64,000 nucleotides of DNA, taken from the NCBI GenBank assembly GCA_963965975.1, contig OZ014419.1, forward strand, positions 1,860,001 through 1,924,000, read 5' to 3'. Shown piece after piece: positions 36,979-50,639 of this stretch (within the stretch, counting starts at the first letter, position 1; the number at the start of each line of letters is the position of its first letter). A program made the translations under genes and the position numbers. The notes under the pieces are model-generated. The model saw only the letters and a list, made by a program, of their open reading frames with translations, searched no databases and was not told where the DNA came from. This DNA is from Xestospongia bergquistia. Lineage: Eukaryota; Porifera; Demospongiae; Haplosclerida; Petrosiidae.

Positions 36979-37565
36979 GATACAGTGAGAGATGACCTTT
37001 TAAGAGAGTAAGCTCCACCCTCAAACTATATTATACAATAATTACAATTCATGAATTACTTGCATATTGTACCTGACACGCTGCGAATGTTGTTTTATTC
37101 ATAAAACAATAAAATAGAATTTATAACAGCAACGCCTAGCACAGGAAAGCGCATGAGAAATTAATAAATAAATATTAGAGAAAAAAATGTATTAATGTTT
37201 TCTTGCGCCCTACGTATAGCCATTCGTTTTATTAACCCTTACAGTCAGTTTGCTTCTCGTCTTATTTCTATCATTCTATTATCTTCCTCAGATATTTTGC
37301 TGATTATATTATCATTATAGCTCTAGTCAGTGTTTCATTGCGAAGTCAATATCTTTCAAAACAAAGTAGATGGTGTTTTTTTTTACCCTGTTTTATATAT
37401 GTTGTCATTGCTCAGTGAGCTTTTGCTTCACAATTTATAATTAATTGTATAAAATGATCATGATTATATAAAGAGTGAAATAATTATTATACTAAAAATA
37501 GACCGTAAACTGAATGTTGTGATTAGGTTGCTTACACACTGAAACAAAACCAACCACTAACACAA
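36979..37565. promoter_or_regulatory. Upstream region of MFS copy 1
   Basis: AT-rich. Clearly similar to 41357-41975 upstream of copy 2 (TTTATTCATAAAACA, TCTTCCTCAGATATT, AAATAGACCGTAA), as expected from the tandem duplication. Contains no gene. Confidence 0.5.
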
Positions 37566-37751
37566 TTAGCTAGTTGTATCTTGTTGTCTTTTCTTCTCAA
37601 TAGTTTTAGGCAGTAATAAACTAAACAATATAATTCCTAAAGCTAATGTTACTATAATTTCAAACATTAAATGATAGTTTAGAGGCCAAGTAAGACCTGA
37701 AAAGAGAGAGATTTTCCATGATTGTATATGAGATGACTGCAATATATATAG
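37566..37751 (-). pseudogene. Orphan terminal exon of an MFS transporter
   Basis: Stop at 37566-37568. The exon corresponds to MFS exon 11 and matches copy 3's last exon at 41976. Part of intron 10 follows up to base 37751, where the sequence changes abruptly to PHYH exon 7. No upstream exons, so not functional. Confidence 0.88.
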
Positions 37752-38184
37752 CTCATTGTCACTATATTGATACGCAAGGTACAACACAAGAAAATATAAC
37801 CAAAGAAGCAGAGGAACTTGCTAAGAAGAAACTTGGTCCAGATGTAGGAATCACTTACCAGGTTAAGTATTGAAAAAATTAGTGATTAAGTCTATGCAAC
37901 ATATCTCTTTTGTTCCAATTTTTAATGGTAGTAATCTTTGAAGATAAACATGTTTTTATAATATCTTACAAAAGATTATAGCCAACATTCTTGTTATATA
38001 AAATTTCATGATCCATGTCAAGCAAGGCAAATACTTATGAGGCATATTGAACCAGTCTACAGTGATACAGTGACAGTTTCATACAAAGTTATTATTTTAA
38101 GTACTTCATTTATATTTTTCTCTTTTTAGAATATATGGGAAATTAAAAGTTTGTGTGTACGAGGAAACAGAGTCAATTTATAAG
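37752..38184 (+). pseudogene. Duplicated 3' end of PHYH (exons 7 part and 8)
   Basis: Nearly identical to 33374-33807: CTCATTGTCACTATATTGAT through the final GGAAACAGAGTCAATTTATAA. It lacks exons 1-6 and the start of exon 7. It marks the left end of the second copy of a ~4.4-kb tandem duplication. Confidence 0.95.
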
Positions 38185-38354
38185 GAAATGTAGTTTATTT
38201 ACAAGTTTTAAAATATTTTATTTTTTGTAATATTTGAAGCACATATATTTTGTATAATTGTTATTGTTGAATTCTTGTGTTAGTAATGTTGAGTAGGTTT
38301 GAGGATGTTAAAATGATTTAATAGCATCATTTTAGAGATTAAAATATTCTGTGC

Positions 38355-38745
38355 TAGCTGGTCATATATTGTTGTACATCTATTTTTCTCAATAGTTTAG
38401 ATAGTAGTAAACTAAATGTTATCATTCCTGGAGCTATTACTGCAAAATAGTTTAGAGGCCATCAAAAACCTGAAGAGAGAAGAGAAGGAGCAACAACACT
38501 TGCGTACCATAAATGGTAAGAAAAGTAGAACAGACCCTACAGAAATAGCTCATCAGTAAATCTGGCAACATTTTACCCACCAAACATTAAGAAAGAGAAC
38601 AGATCCTATTAATGACAATCTTCTTTCTCTGTTTACACAACCTAACACAGGGAACATAGCAATCATTAAGACTCTGCCTTGCATTCTTCAGTAGGCGTCA
38701 GGAATGTCCATGATGTGGTTTTCTTATAAATGTTATATGTATAAG
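38355..38745 (-). pseudogene. Relic MFS transporter, second copy
   Basis: Duplicate of 33990-34345, almost identical. It contains the same fused exon 11 and exon 2/1 remnants. Confidence 0.75.
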
Positions 38746-38891
38746 AATGGATCGACTGTTGACTTACAAACCACACCCTAGTGACATCCTATGAACAAGA
38801 TCAAATTACTAGAAATAACTGTAGTTAGATAGTGTGATTGTTATTTTTAATCATGAATAAATTAAATAAATAGAGTGCAATAAGTACACAA

Positions 38892-41356
38892 TTAGCTGGA
38901 GGTATTTTGTTGTCTCTTCTTCTCAATAGTTTTAGGTAGTAATAAACTAAATAATATAATTCCTAAAACTAATACTGCTGTGATTTCAAACATTAAATGA
39001 TAATTTAGAGGCCAACTAAGACCTGAAAAGAGAGAGATTTTCCATGATTGTATATGAGATGACCACAATATATATAGCTAACCATTCCCTTCACTCCATG
39101 CAAAACTGAGTGAACCAACAGTAGGACCAATTGATCGAAATATGGCCACTAATGACTGACCAATACCATTAACTGTTCCCTTTGTTTCTGGAAAAGATGA
39201 ATTGTTTACCATCACAAATATACAAGTAAAGCTGCTTGTTCTAAGAAGTAAAAAAATAAAAAATAAAATTATGATATCTATTCAAACCTTGAGAGTATCA
39301 TCATTAGTAAAGACAAGAGAACAATGGCCCACACTTTTGCTGGTAATCTGACAATGGAGTTTTTGTTCACAGATGACTCACTATCAAGTCTTCCACAAAA
39401 ATCAGAACTGATATTGTCTCCACTTCCAGATCCTGAACTGATGACCAGTGGATCAATAGGACCAGTGATAGTATTACACCATGGTAACAATAAACTGCCA
39501 ATAATGAAGATTACCAAACCAATTCTCATCAAGTGACGATATCCTAACAACCTAACTGTCTTTGGATATATTATAGGCTGAATAAAAGAAATATAACTTC
39601 TAAATTTAACATCATATATCCTTACCTGATAAAAAATTTGTACAATAGCTACAATCATCACAAACATTCCAATTTCATTGTCATCCATTTGATATCCACC
39701 ATGTTCATGATTAGTTACCATTAACAAAGGAAATAACTAAAACAAAGAAAATGACAGAGATATACTACTATTGGCCTTTACCTCATTGGACATAACAGCT
39801 ACAAATCCCAGAAATCCATATAATAATACTGACACTATCACACGTCTATCAATCAAGAGTTTTAACTTGCTAAAGATTCTTTGATTCAAATTTAAAGATC
39901 CTGTTCTGTTATGTATTAGTGATAAACAGGTTTCCTTTGTACAACAATAACAACATTCAATGCATTGTTCTTTGTGATGATGAAGAAATCGTTTCCCAAG
40001 AGAGATTGGGTCTAGAGATCTTTTCATTTTATTTCTGATTTTCCAATGAAGTGGTTGTTGCTGTACATGTACTGTATCTTTTCTTATGAGAAGTTCTGTA
40101 TCAGATTCATCAGTTAATGACATGTCTACATCAGTACTTAGATCAGATTCTACAATGCCATTGGTCAGTTCACTTTCACTTTCATTAGTCAATGACACCA
40201 TTTCGATATCAGTTTCATGATAGTCACTCTCAGAATCACTACTCTCATTCAAAGATTGATCATGTGACTGGTCAGGTGACTGCTTATTCCACTTAGATTT
40301 AGATTTATGAAGTGTTTCACTAAGAAAACAAAATCCAGCTAAAGAAATGAGAATAAGATAAATCAATGTTATTACTATCCATGAACTATACATACATGTG
40401 AAGCTAATCATTCCCATTCCAACTGCTACAAATATTGGAAGAACATAGGGAAACTGACAGAAGAATTTGTTTTTAAAGAGAGAGTATTTACTAGCTGGTT
40501 GAGCTAAGAAACCGCCTAATACAGATCCCTAGAGAAATAGAGGGAGGAGGTAAAAATCAGTTCCTCTAAATACTAACCAAAAGACGACCAAATGCAGCTG
40601 CAGTGCCAATAATAGAAAATCCTTGTGCTTGATTTGTATCATCACATATCTATTATTATAATTATTATATATAATATATTACAGCTGGTAAATTATCTTG
40701 TATCATGTTACTTCTGATAAATACGTCTTGGCAACACCAATGTTACCATTGAGAAACCCCCATAGAAACCTGGCTATTATTGCCCACCAAAAATTCTGAC
40801 TATATAATGACAATAGTTTGTGTTTTTTTAAAATATTTTTTTGCTTATTTTATCCTAACCTAAAGCCAAACAAGAGCTGTGAGAAAATGGTTCCACATAT
40901 TCCCATCAGTAACACAGGTCTGCGTCCCCATAAATCAGAAATCCATCCCCACATTAAACTCCCAGCAAAACTGCCAACAAAGAAAGCACTACCTAGAAAA
41001 CCAGCTTTTCTCCCTGTAATAAGAAACATTATAATCAATGTTAAAAGATTAATTGATCTGACAATATACTGACCTAATTCATCTCTACTCAATTCTGGGA
41101 AGAAGTCATGTACCATAAATGGTAAGAAAGGAAAAATCATGGCAGCTCCTACAGGGAAATTAGCTATCAATAAGCCAGTAGATACTTATCTACCAAATTG
41201 ATTAAGGAGAAGAACAGATCCTATTATAATGACTTTAGTCTTAGGTAATGGTGTTGCTGAGGTGACAGTCTTCTTCTTTCTCTGCTTACATTGTTGTATT
41301 CTCTTGACACAGGGAGTATAGCAGTTATCGTTTAAGTACAGAGAGAAGAGATCCAT
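38892..41356 (-). CDS. ZIFL-like MFS transporter, copy 2
   Basis: Start ATG at 41354-41356, stop 38892-38894. The exon plan matches copy 1, offset by about 4380 bases, and introns are nearly identical too. The frame is open in every exon checked, including the long exon 7 loop (SDSESDYHETDIEM, CIECCYCC) and GSLMWGWISDLWGRRPVLLM. Differences from copy 1 are few (for example IANFPVG replaces IDSFPIG in sequence before the exon 2 acceptor, and T or R replacements in the loop). The youngest duplicate in the array. Confidence 0.85.
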
Positions 41357-41975
41357 GATACAGTGAGAGATGACCTTTTAACAAGGTAAACTCCACCCTC
41401 AAACTATATATACAAATTCATAAAAATATTATTTGCATATTGTACCTGACAAGACAAGCTGCGAATGCTGTTTTATTCATAAAACAGAATTTATAAAAGC
41501 AAGATAGTGGCGGCTATTCATACAATCCAGGAAAGTGCATACTTCAATAAGAAATTAATACTATACTATTTATTAGAGTTAAAATGTATTAATGTCGCAT
41601 CCGCAGTACGAAATAGCCACTCGTTTCATTAACCCTTACAGCCGGTTGCTCCTCGTCTTATTACTATCATTCTATTGTCTTCCTCAGATATTGCTGATTA
41701 TATCATCATTATAGCTCTATTCAGTGTTTCATTGTGAAATCAATATCTTCCAAAACAAAGTAGATGGTGTTTTTTAACTTTTGTTTGTATGCTCAGTGAA
41801 CTTTTGCTCCACAGCCCATCTCCAAAACCTCAGCAGCAATTTATAATTAATTGTATGACATGATCATGATAATATAGAGAGTCAAATAGTTATTAAACTA
41901 AAAATAGACCGTAATCCTGAATGTTGTGATTAGATTGCTTACACCTTGAAACAAAACCAACCAATAAGTACACAA

Positions 41976-44453
41976 TTAGCTAGTTGTATCTTGTTGTCTC
42001 TTCTTCTCAATAGTTTTAGGCAGTAGTAAACTAAATAATATAATTCCTAAAGCTAATGTTGCTATAATTTCAAACATTAAATGATAATTTAGAGGCCAAC
42101 TAAGACCTGAAAAGAGAGAGATTTTCCATGATTGTATATGAGATGACTGCAATATATGTAGCTCACCATTCCCTTCACTCCATGCAAAACCAAGTGAACC
42201 AACAGTAGGACCAATTGATCGAAATATGGCCACTAATGACTGACCAATACCATTAACTGTTCCTTTTGTTTCTGGAAAAGATGAATTATTGACCATCACA
42301 ATTATACAAGTAAAACTGCTTGTTCTAGGAAGGAAAAATAAAAATAAAAAAAAATAATGATATCTTTTCAAACCTTGAGAGTATTGTCATTAGTAAAGAC
42401 AAGAGTACAATGACCCACACTTTTGCTGGTAATCTGACAATGGAGTTTTTGTTCACAGATGACTCACTATCAAGTCTTCCACAAAAATCAGAGCTGATAT
42501 TTGTAATCCATTCTCCACTTCCAGATCCTGAACTGATGACCAGTGGATCAATAGGACCAGTGATAGTATTACACCATGGTAACAATAAACTCCCAATAAT
42601 GAATATTACCAAACTAATTCTCATCAAGTGACGATATCCTAACAACCTAACTGTCTTTGGATAGATTATAGGCTAAATAAAAGAAATATAACTTCTAAAT
42701 TTAACATCATATATTCCTTACCTGATAAAAAATTTGTACAATAGCTACAATCATGACAAACATTCCAATTTCATTGTCATCCATTTGATATCCACCATGT
42801 TCATGATTAGTTACCATTAACAAAGGAAATAACTAAAACAATGAAAATGACAGAGATATACTTCCATTGTACTATTGGCCTTTACCTCATTGGACATAAT
42901 AGCTACAAATCCCAGAAATCCATATAATAATACTGACACTATCACACGTCTATCAATCAAGAGTTTTAACTTGGAAAGAATTCTTTGACTCAAATTTAAA
43001 GATCCAGTTCTGTTATGTACTAGTGATAAACAGGTTTCCTTTGAACAACAATAACAACATTCAATGCATTGTTCTTTGTGATGATGAAGAAATCGTTTCC
43101 CAAGAGAGATTGGGTCTAGAGATCTTTTCATTTTATTTCTAATTTTCCAATGAAGTGGTTGTTGCTGTACATGTACTGTTTCTTTTCTTATGAGAAGTTC
43201 TGTATCAGATTCATCAGTTAATGACACATCTACATCAGTACTTAGATCAGATTCTACAATGCCATTGGTCAGTTCACTTTCACTTCCACTAGTCAATGAC
43301 ACCATTTCGATATCAGTTTCATGATAGTCACTCTCAGAATCACTACTCTCATTCAAAGATTGATCATGTGACTGGTCAGGTGATTGTTTATTCCGCTTAG
43401 ATTTAGATTTGTGAAGTGTTTCACTAAGAAAACAAAATCCAGCTAAAGAAATGTGAGAATAAGTTAAAACAATAATATTATTATCCATGAACTATACATA
43501 CATGTGAAGCTAATCATTCCCATTCCAACTGCTACAAATATTGGAAGAACATAGGGAAACTGACAGAAGAATTTATTTCTAAAGAGAGAGTATTTACTAG
43601 CTGGTTGAGCTAAGAAACCACCTAATACAGATCCCTAGAGAAAGAGAGGGAGGAGGTAAAAATCAGTTCCTCTAAATACTAACCAAAAGACGACCAAATG
43701 CACCTGAAGTTCCCAAAATAGAAAATCCTTGTGCTTGATTTGTATCATCACATATCTATTATTATAATTATTATATATAATATATTACAGCTGGTAAATT
43801 ATCTTGTATCATATTACTTCTGATAAATATGTCTTAGCAACACCAATGTTACCATTGAGAAAACCCCATAGAAATCTGGCTATTATTGCCCACCAAAAAT
43901 TCTGACTATACAATGACAATAGTTACTTTTAATATTTTTTGCTTATTTTATCCTAACCTAAAGCCAAACAAGAGCTGTGAGAAAATGGTTCCACATATTC
44001 CCATCAGTAACACAGGTCTGCGTCCCCATAAATCAGAAATCCATCCCCACATTAAACTACCAGCAAAACTACCGATAAAGTAAGCACTACCTAAAAAACC
44101 AGCTTTTCTCCCTGTAATAAGAAATATTATAATCAATGTTAAAAGATTAATTAATCTGATTTGTACTGACCTAATTCATCTCTACTCAATTCTGGGAAGA
44201 AGTCATGTACCATAAATGGTAAGAAAGGAAAAATCATGGCAGCTCCTACAGGGAAATTAGCTATCAATAAGCCAGTAGATACTTATCTACCAAATTGATT
44301 AAGGAGAAGAACAGATCCTATTATAATGACTTTAGTCTTAGGTAATGGTGTTGCTGGGGTGACAGTCTTCTTCTTTCTCTGCTTACATTGTTGTATTCTC
44401 TTGACACAGGGAGTATAGCAGTTATCGTTTAAGTACAGAGAGAAGAGATCCAT
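41976..44453 (-). CDS. ZIFL-like MFS transporter, copy 3
   Basis: Start ATG 44451-44453, stop 41976-41978. Same eleven-exon plan. Exon 3 (43948-44110) has GSAYFIGSFAGSLMWGWISD, the exon 7 loop is nearly the same as in copies 1 and 2, exon 9 has a slightly longer lumenal loop (GEWITNISSDFCGRL), and exon 10 has FPETKGTVNG. Its terminal exon is the source of the orphan at 37566-37751. No frame break seen. Function as for copy 1. Confidence 0.82.
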
Positions 44454-44807
44454 GATACAGTGAGAGATGACCTTTTGAGAAGGCAAGCTCCACCCTCAAA
44501 CTTTTTATCGATTATTTTCATATTGTGCTGCGCATTATAAATTGCTGCTGAGGTTTTGGAGATGGAGTGTGGAGTAAAATATCACCTAATCTATTCACTG
44601 AACCGTATTCAAACAAGAGTGAAAAAATCATGTAATTGTCTCAGCCATTACTACCATGGTGTTATAAATTCTGTAAATTATTAATCTAAAGAATAGACTG
44701 TAAACAGAATATTGTAATTTATAGCCACTTGTTAGAAATCAAAGTTTAATAATCAGAGAGGCTTTTCATGCATTTAAAACTGTAAATGAAACCAACCACT
44801 AACACAA

Positions 44808-47410
44808 TTAGCTGGTTGTATCTTGTTCTCTCTTCTTCTCAATAGTTTTTGGTAGTAATAAACTAAATAATATAATTCCTAAAGCTAATGTTACTATAAT
44901 TTCAAACATTAAATGATAATTTAGAGGCCAACTAAGACCTAAAGAAAAGAAGGTAAAGAAAACAATGTAACTATCATATGTCTCCTTGTGTAACCTCACC
45001 ATTCCCTTCACTCCATGCAAAACCAAGTGAACCAGCAGTAGGACTAATTGATCGAAATATGGCTACTAATGACTGACCAATACCATTAACTGTTCCTTTT
45101 GTTTCTGGTAAAGATGAATTATTGACCATCACAATTATACAAGTAAAGCTGCTTGTTCTATTAACAAAAATAAAAAATTTTCATCATATCAAAACGCTAT
45201 ACTGACCTTGAGAGTATATTCATTGATAAATATAAAAGAACAATGACCCACACTTTTGCTGGTAATCTGATAATAGAGTTTTCATTCACTGATGACTCAC
45301 TATCAAGTCTTCCACAAAAATCAGAACTGATATTTGTAATCCATTCTCCACTTCCAGTTCCTGAACTGATGACCAGTGGATCAATAGGACCAGTGATAGT
45401 ATTACACCATGGTAACAATAAACCGCCAGCAACAAATACTACCAAACTAATTCTCATCAAGTGACGATATCCTAACAACCTAACTGTCTTTGGATAGATT
45501 ATAGGCTAAATAAAAGAAATATAACTTCTAAATTTAACATCATATATCCTTACCTGATAGAAAAGTGCTACAATAGCTACAATCATCACAAACATTCCAA
45601 TTTCATTGTCATCCATTTGATATCCACCATGTTCATGATTAGTTACCATTAACAAAGGAAATAACTAAAACAAAGAAAATGACAGAGATATACTTCCATT
45701 GTACTATTGGCCTTTACCTCATTGGACATAACAGCTACAAATCCCATAAATCCATATAATAATACTGACACTATCACACGTCTATCAATCAAGAGTTTTA
45801 ACTTGCTAAAGATTCTTTGATTCAAATTTAAAGATCCTGTTCTGTTATGTATTAGTGATAAACAGGTTTCCTTTGAACAACAATAACAACATTCAATGCA
45901 TTGTTCTTTGTGATGATGAAGAAATCGTTTACCAAGAGAGATTGGGTCTAGAGATCTTTTCATTTTATTTCTAATTTTCCAATGAAGTGGTTGTTGCTGT
46001 ACATGTACTGTTTCTTTTCTTATGAGAAGTTCTGTATCAGATTCATCAGTTAATGACACATCTACATCAGTACTTAGATCAGATTCTACAATGCCATTGG
46101 TCAGTTCACTTTCACTTCCATTAGTCAATGACACCATTTCAATATCAGTTTCATGATAGTCACTCTCAGAATCACTACTCTCATTCAAAGATTGATCATG
46201 TGACTGGTCAGGTGATTGTTTATTCCACTTAGATTTAGATTTGTGAAGTGTTTCACTAAGAAAACAAAATCCACCTAAAGAAATGAGAATAAGGTAAATC
46301 AATATTATTATTATACATGAACTATACATACATGTGAAGCTAATCATTCCCATTCCAACTGCTACAAATATTGGAAGAACATAGGGAAACTGACAGAAGA
46401 ATTTGTTTCTAAAGAGAGAGTATTTACTAGCTGGTTGAGCTAAGAAACCACCTAATACAGATCCCTAGAGAGAGAAAGGGAAATATAAAATTAAATCTAA
46501 AAAAGTTTAAATTCTAACTGAAAGAAGACCTATTCCACCTGTGGTCCCCATAATAGAAAATCCTTGTGCTTGATTTGTATCATCACATATCTGATGACAA
46601 ACACAATAGTACAGAAAGATCACATCACAATTTACCTCTGATAAATATGTCTTTACAACACCAACATTACCATTAAGAAAACCCCACAGAAATCTGGCTA
46701 TTATTGCCCACCAGAAATTTTGACTATATAACAAGTTTAGCATAAAATTATTATAATTATGTTATAATATTATACTGAAATAACCTAAAGCCAAACAAGA
46801 GCTGTGAGAAAATACCTCCACATATTCCCACCAATAAAGTAGGTCTGCGTCCCCACAAATCAGAGATCCATCCCCACATTAAACTTCCAGCAAAACTGCC
46901 AACAAAGAAAGCACTACCTAGAAAACCAGCTTTTCTCCCTGTAATAAGAAACCAATGTATTATTATAAGCAGTGCATATAGGACTGGCAGTAAGTCTAAA
47001 ATATGTTGTGCATTTAACTGATTGGCATCCCCTAAATCCTAAACATAACTATATATGCAACGAGTATGACTTCCTGCTCACTACCATCATTACAATGAAA
47101 GTTAATTGTTTGGCATTTACTTACCTAATTCATCTTTACTTAATTCTGGGAAGAAATCATGTACCATAAATGGTAAGAAAGGAAAAATCACTGCAGATCC
47201 TACAGTAATTGTTTTATCAAAAATTCAGTGGCCAATCAATTATCTACCAAATTGATTTAGGAGGAGAATAGATCCTATTGTAATAACTTTAGTCTTAGGT
47301 AATGGTGTTGCTGAAGTAACAGTCTTCCTTCTTCTCTGCTTACATTGCTGCAATCTCTTTACACAAGGAGTGTAGCAGTTATTGTTTAAGTAATAAGAGA
47401 AGAGATCCAT
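44808..47410 (-). CDS. ZIFL-like MFS transporter, copy 4
   Basis: Start ATG 47408-47410, stop 44808-44810, same exon plan. Introns are clearly more diverged than among copies 1-3 (different length between exons 2 and 3, and in intron 10). Coding differences cluster in the exons for the first helices (GNVGVVKTYLSE, GFSIMGTTGGIGLL) and exon 9. The central exon 7 loop is almost identical to the other copies. Confidence 0.82.
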
Positions 47411-47605
47411 GATACAGTCTTGTGGTATATGTTGAAGATGACCTTTCACCAAGCCCCTCCCTCACCTGATCCAATAATGTAGTTATTATGTAAACTAAAC
47501 ATTATAACATATAGTATTAAAAATTCCAAATTTGATGATTGGAGAGGATTTTCATGCACTTCATGTTATCATGCACAGAAAATGCAAACAAAACCAACCA
47601 CTAAC

Positions 47606-47745
47606 ACAATTAGCTGGTTGTATCTTCTTGTCTTTTCTTCTCAATAGTTTTAGGCAGTAATAAACTAAATAATATAATTCCTAAAGCTAATGTTACTATA
47701 ATTTCTAACATTAAATGATAGTTTAAAGATCAACTAAGACCTAAA
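47606..47745 (-). pseudogene. Second orphan MFS terminal exon
   Basis: Resembles exon 11 (AGCTGGTTGTATCTTCTTGTC, then TTCTCAATAGTTTTAGGCAG), ending at a CTAAG-type acceptor near 47740 with mutations (AAAGATC for GAGGCCA). Copy 5 already has its own exon 11 just upstream in the gene's direction (47909-48030), so this one has no partner. Confidence 0.7.
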
Positions 47746-47908
47746 GAAATAAAGGAAAGGAAAACAATGTAACTATTATATGTCTCCTTGTGTAATAGTT
47801 CAAATAACGTGTAAGATTACTATATTTATATACACTAAATAAAATAATTTATATTCAATTAACTGTACTATCATAAATAATACAAAATAAATGACCATAT
47901 GTACATAG

Positions 47909-50541
47909 TTATATAACACGCTCTCTCTTTTTCTCAATAGTTTTAGGCAGTAGTAAACTAAATAATGTAATTCCTAGAGCCATTACTGCCATGATTTCAA
48001 ACATTAAATGATAGTTTAGAGGCCATCTAAGATCTGAAGAATAAAAAAGGAAGGAATATCATTAATATTATGTCTCCTTGTACAACCTCACCATTTCCTT
48101 CACTCCATGCAAAACCAAGTGAACCAACAGTAGGACCAATTGATCGAAATATGGCCACTAATGACTGACCAATACCATTAACTGTTCCCTTTGTTTCTGG
48201 CAAAGATGAATTATTGACCATCACTGTCATTGAAACTAAACAAGTTAATCTATAGAAGATGCCAATATAATTAGACTGATTAAAAATAAAAAAACAAACC
48301 TGGATAATTCATACATTAAAAAACATAAGAGAACAATGGCCCACACTTTTGCTGGTAATCTAACAATGGAGTTTTCGTTCACAGATGATTCACTATCAAG
48401 TCTTCCACAAAAATCAGAACTGATATTTGCATTCCATTTTCCATTTCCAGATCCTGAACTGATGACCAGTGGATCAATAGGACCAGTGATAGTATTACAC
48501 CATGGCAACAATAAACTGCCAATAATGAATATTACCAAACTAATTCTCATCAAGTGACGATATCCTAACAGCCAAACCATCCTTGGATATATTATAAGCT
48601 AAAGACAACATAATGTATATATCAAAATTATAACTATGTCTACCTGATAGAAAAGTGCTACAATAGCTACAATCATTACAAACATTCCAATTTCATTGTC
48701 ATCCATTTGATATCCACCATGTTCATGATTAGTTACCATTAACAAAGGAAATAACTACAAAATGTGACTTCTAAATTCCACATTCATTTTCTAGTCTTTT
48801 CTTACCTCATTGAACATAATGGATACAAATCCCATAAATCCATATAATAATACTGACACTATCACACGTCTATCAATCAAGAGTTTTAACTTGCTAAAGA
48901 TTCTTTGATTCAAATTTAAAGATCTAGTTCTGTTATGTACTAGTGATAAACAGGTTTCTTTTGTACAACAATAACAACATTCAATGCATTGTTCTTTGTG
49001 ATGATGAAGAAATCGTTTCCCAAGAGAGATTGGGTCTAGAGATCTTTTCATTTTATTTCTAATTTTCCAATGAAGTGGTTGTTGCTGTACATGTACTGTT
49101 TCTTTTCTTATGAGAAGTTCTGTATCAGATTCATCAGTTAATGACATGTCTACATCAGTACTTAGATCAGATTCTACAATGCCATTGGTCAGTTCACTTT
49201 CACTTCCACTAGTCAATGACACCATTTCGATATCAGTTTCATGATAGTCACTCTCAGAATCACTACTCTCATTCAAAGATTGATCATGTGACTGGTCAGG
49301 TGATTGCTTATTCTGCTTAGATTTAGATTTATGAAGTGTTTCACTAAGAAAACAAAATCCAACTAAAGAAATGAAAATGAGTAAATCAACGTTATTCATC
49401 TTACATGTGAAGCTAATTATGGATATCCCAACTGCTACAAATATTGGAAGAACATAGGGAAACTGACAGAAGAATTTGTTTCTAAAGAGAGAGTATTTAC
49501 TAGCTGGTTGAGCTAAGAAACCACCTAATGCAGATCCCTAGAGAGAGATACAGAAATTAAGTTTTATACACATCCCCTTACCAAAAGACGTCCTAATCCA
49601 CTTGCAGTCCCCATAATAGAAAATCCTTGTGCTTGATTTGTATCATCACATATCTAATGACAAATGCAATAGTATATTTACAGCTCATGTGACATCTTAC
49701 TTCTGATAAGTATGTCTTTACAATCCCCACATTACCATTGAGAAAACCCCATAGAAATCTTGCTATTATTGCCCACCAAAAGTTCTGACTATAAAAGTAT
49801 TATTGTGATATGCATAAGTGTATAAAGCACACATCTAATCATCTGACAGTAAAACTAATAGATCAATAAAACAATCGTTAAAATATTATGATACAAATTG
49901 GAATCCATCTAAACTATTAAAGTAGATAATAAGTAAACTTTCATAACTGAATAATACTTCCCCTTTCTGAGCATGGACAATAAAATAAAGGCAGTACAAT
50001 AAGTCCCTAACCTAAAGCCAAACAAGAGCTGTGAGAAAATACCTCCACATATTCCCATTAATAAAGCAGGTCTACGTCCCCACAAATCAGAAATCCACCC
50101 CCACATTAAACTACCAGCAAAACTGCCAATAAAGAAAGCACTACCTAGAAAACCAGCTTTTCTCCCTACAATAACAAAAGTTATTATGAATATTGAAAGA
50201 TTGATCTGACACTCACATCAGACCAACCTTCAACATTGTATACTTACCTAATTCATCTTTACTCAATTCTGGGAAGAAATCATGTACCATAAATGGTAAG
50301 AAAGGGAAAATTAGAGTAGCTCCTACAAGAGAAATAGCTTATCAATAAGTGAAGTGTCAAGTTAATAAAGTTAAATACCAAATTGATTAAGAAGATGAAT
50401 AATTCCTATTGTTACAATTTTGGTCTTAGGTAATGGTGTTGTTGAAGTGACAGTCTTCTTTCTTCTCTGCTTACATTGCTGTAATCTCTTTACACAAGGA
50501 GTGTAGCAGTTATTGTTTAACAAATAAGAGAAGAGATCCAT
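47909..50541 (-). CDS. ZIFL-like MFS transporter, copy 5 (most diverged)
   Basis: Start ATG 50539-50541, stop 47909-47911. Exon plan as in copy 1 but with longer, unrelated introns (for example 49790-50010). The C-terminal exon ends KKRERVI instead of the QQDT-S tail of copies 1-4. Motif A reads MWGWISDLWGRRPALLM, exon 7 keeps the SDSESDYHETDIEM and CIECCYCC loop, and exon 9 has NANISSDFCGRLD. No disabling mutation seen. Probably the oldest branch of the local array. Confidence 0.8.
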
Positions 50542-50639
50542 GACAGCATGTCAGCTAACCACACCCGTTACACGAATTATGTGTAATTGCTGCAGTATAT
50601 ATATATATATCTGGTTAAAAAAGAAGCAGCCTGTACATT

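Larger units (their letters stand above)
33374..42161. repeat. ~4.4-kb tandem segmental duplication (33374-37751 / 37752-42161)
   Basis: Two head-to-tail copies each hold the PHYH 3' end, a relic MFS piece, a full MFS gene and the last MFS exon of the next gene. Offset is about 4378-4410 bases throughout, and introns and intergenic DNA match as closely as exons. The junction at 37751/37752 joins MFS intron 10 (as in copy 3, position 42161) to PHYH exon 7 (as at 33374) at a shared CTCA. Confidence 0.9.
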
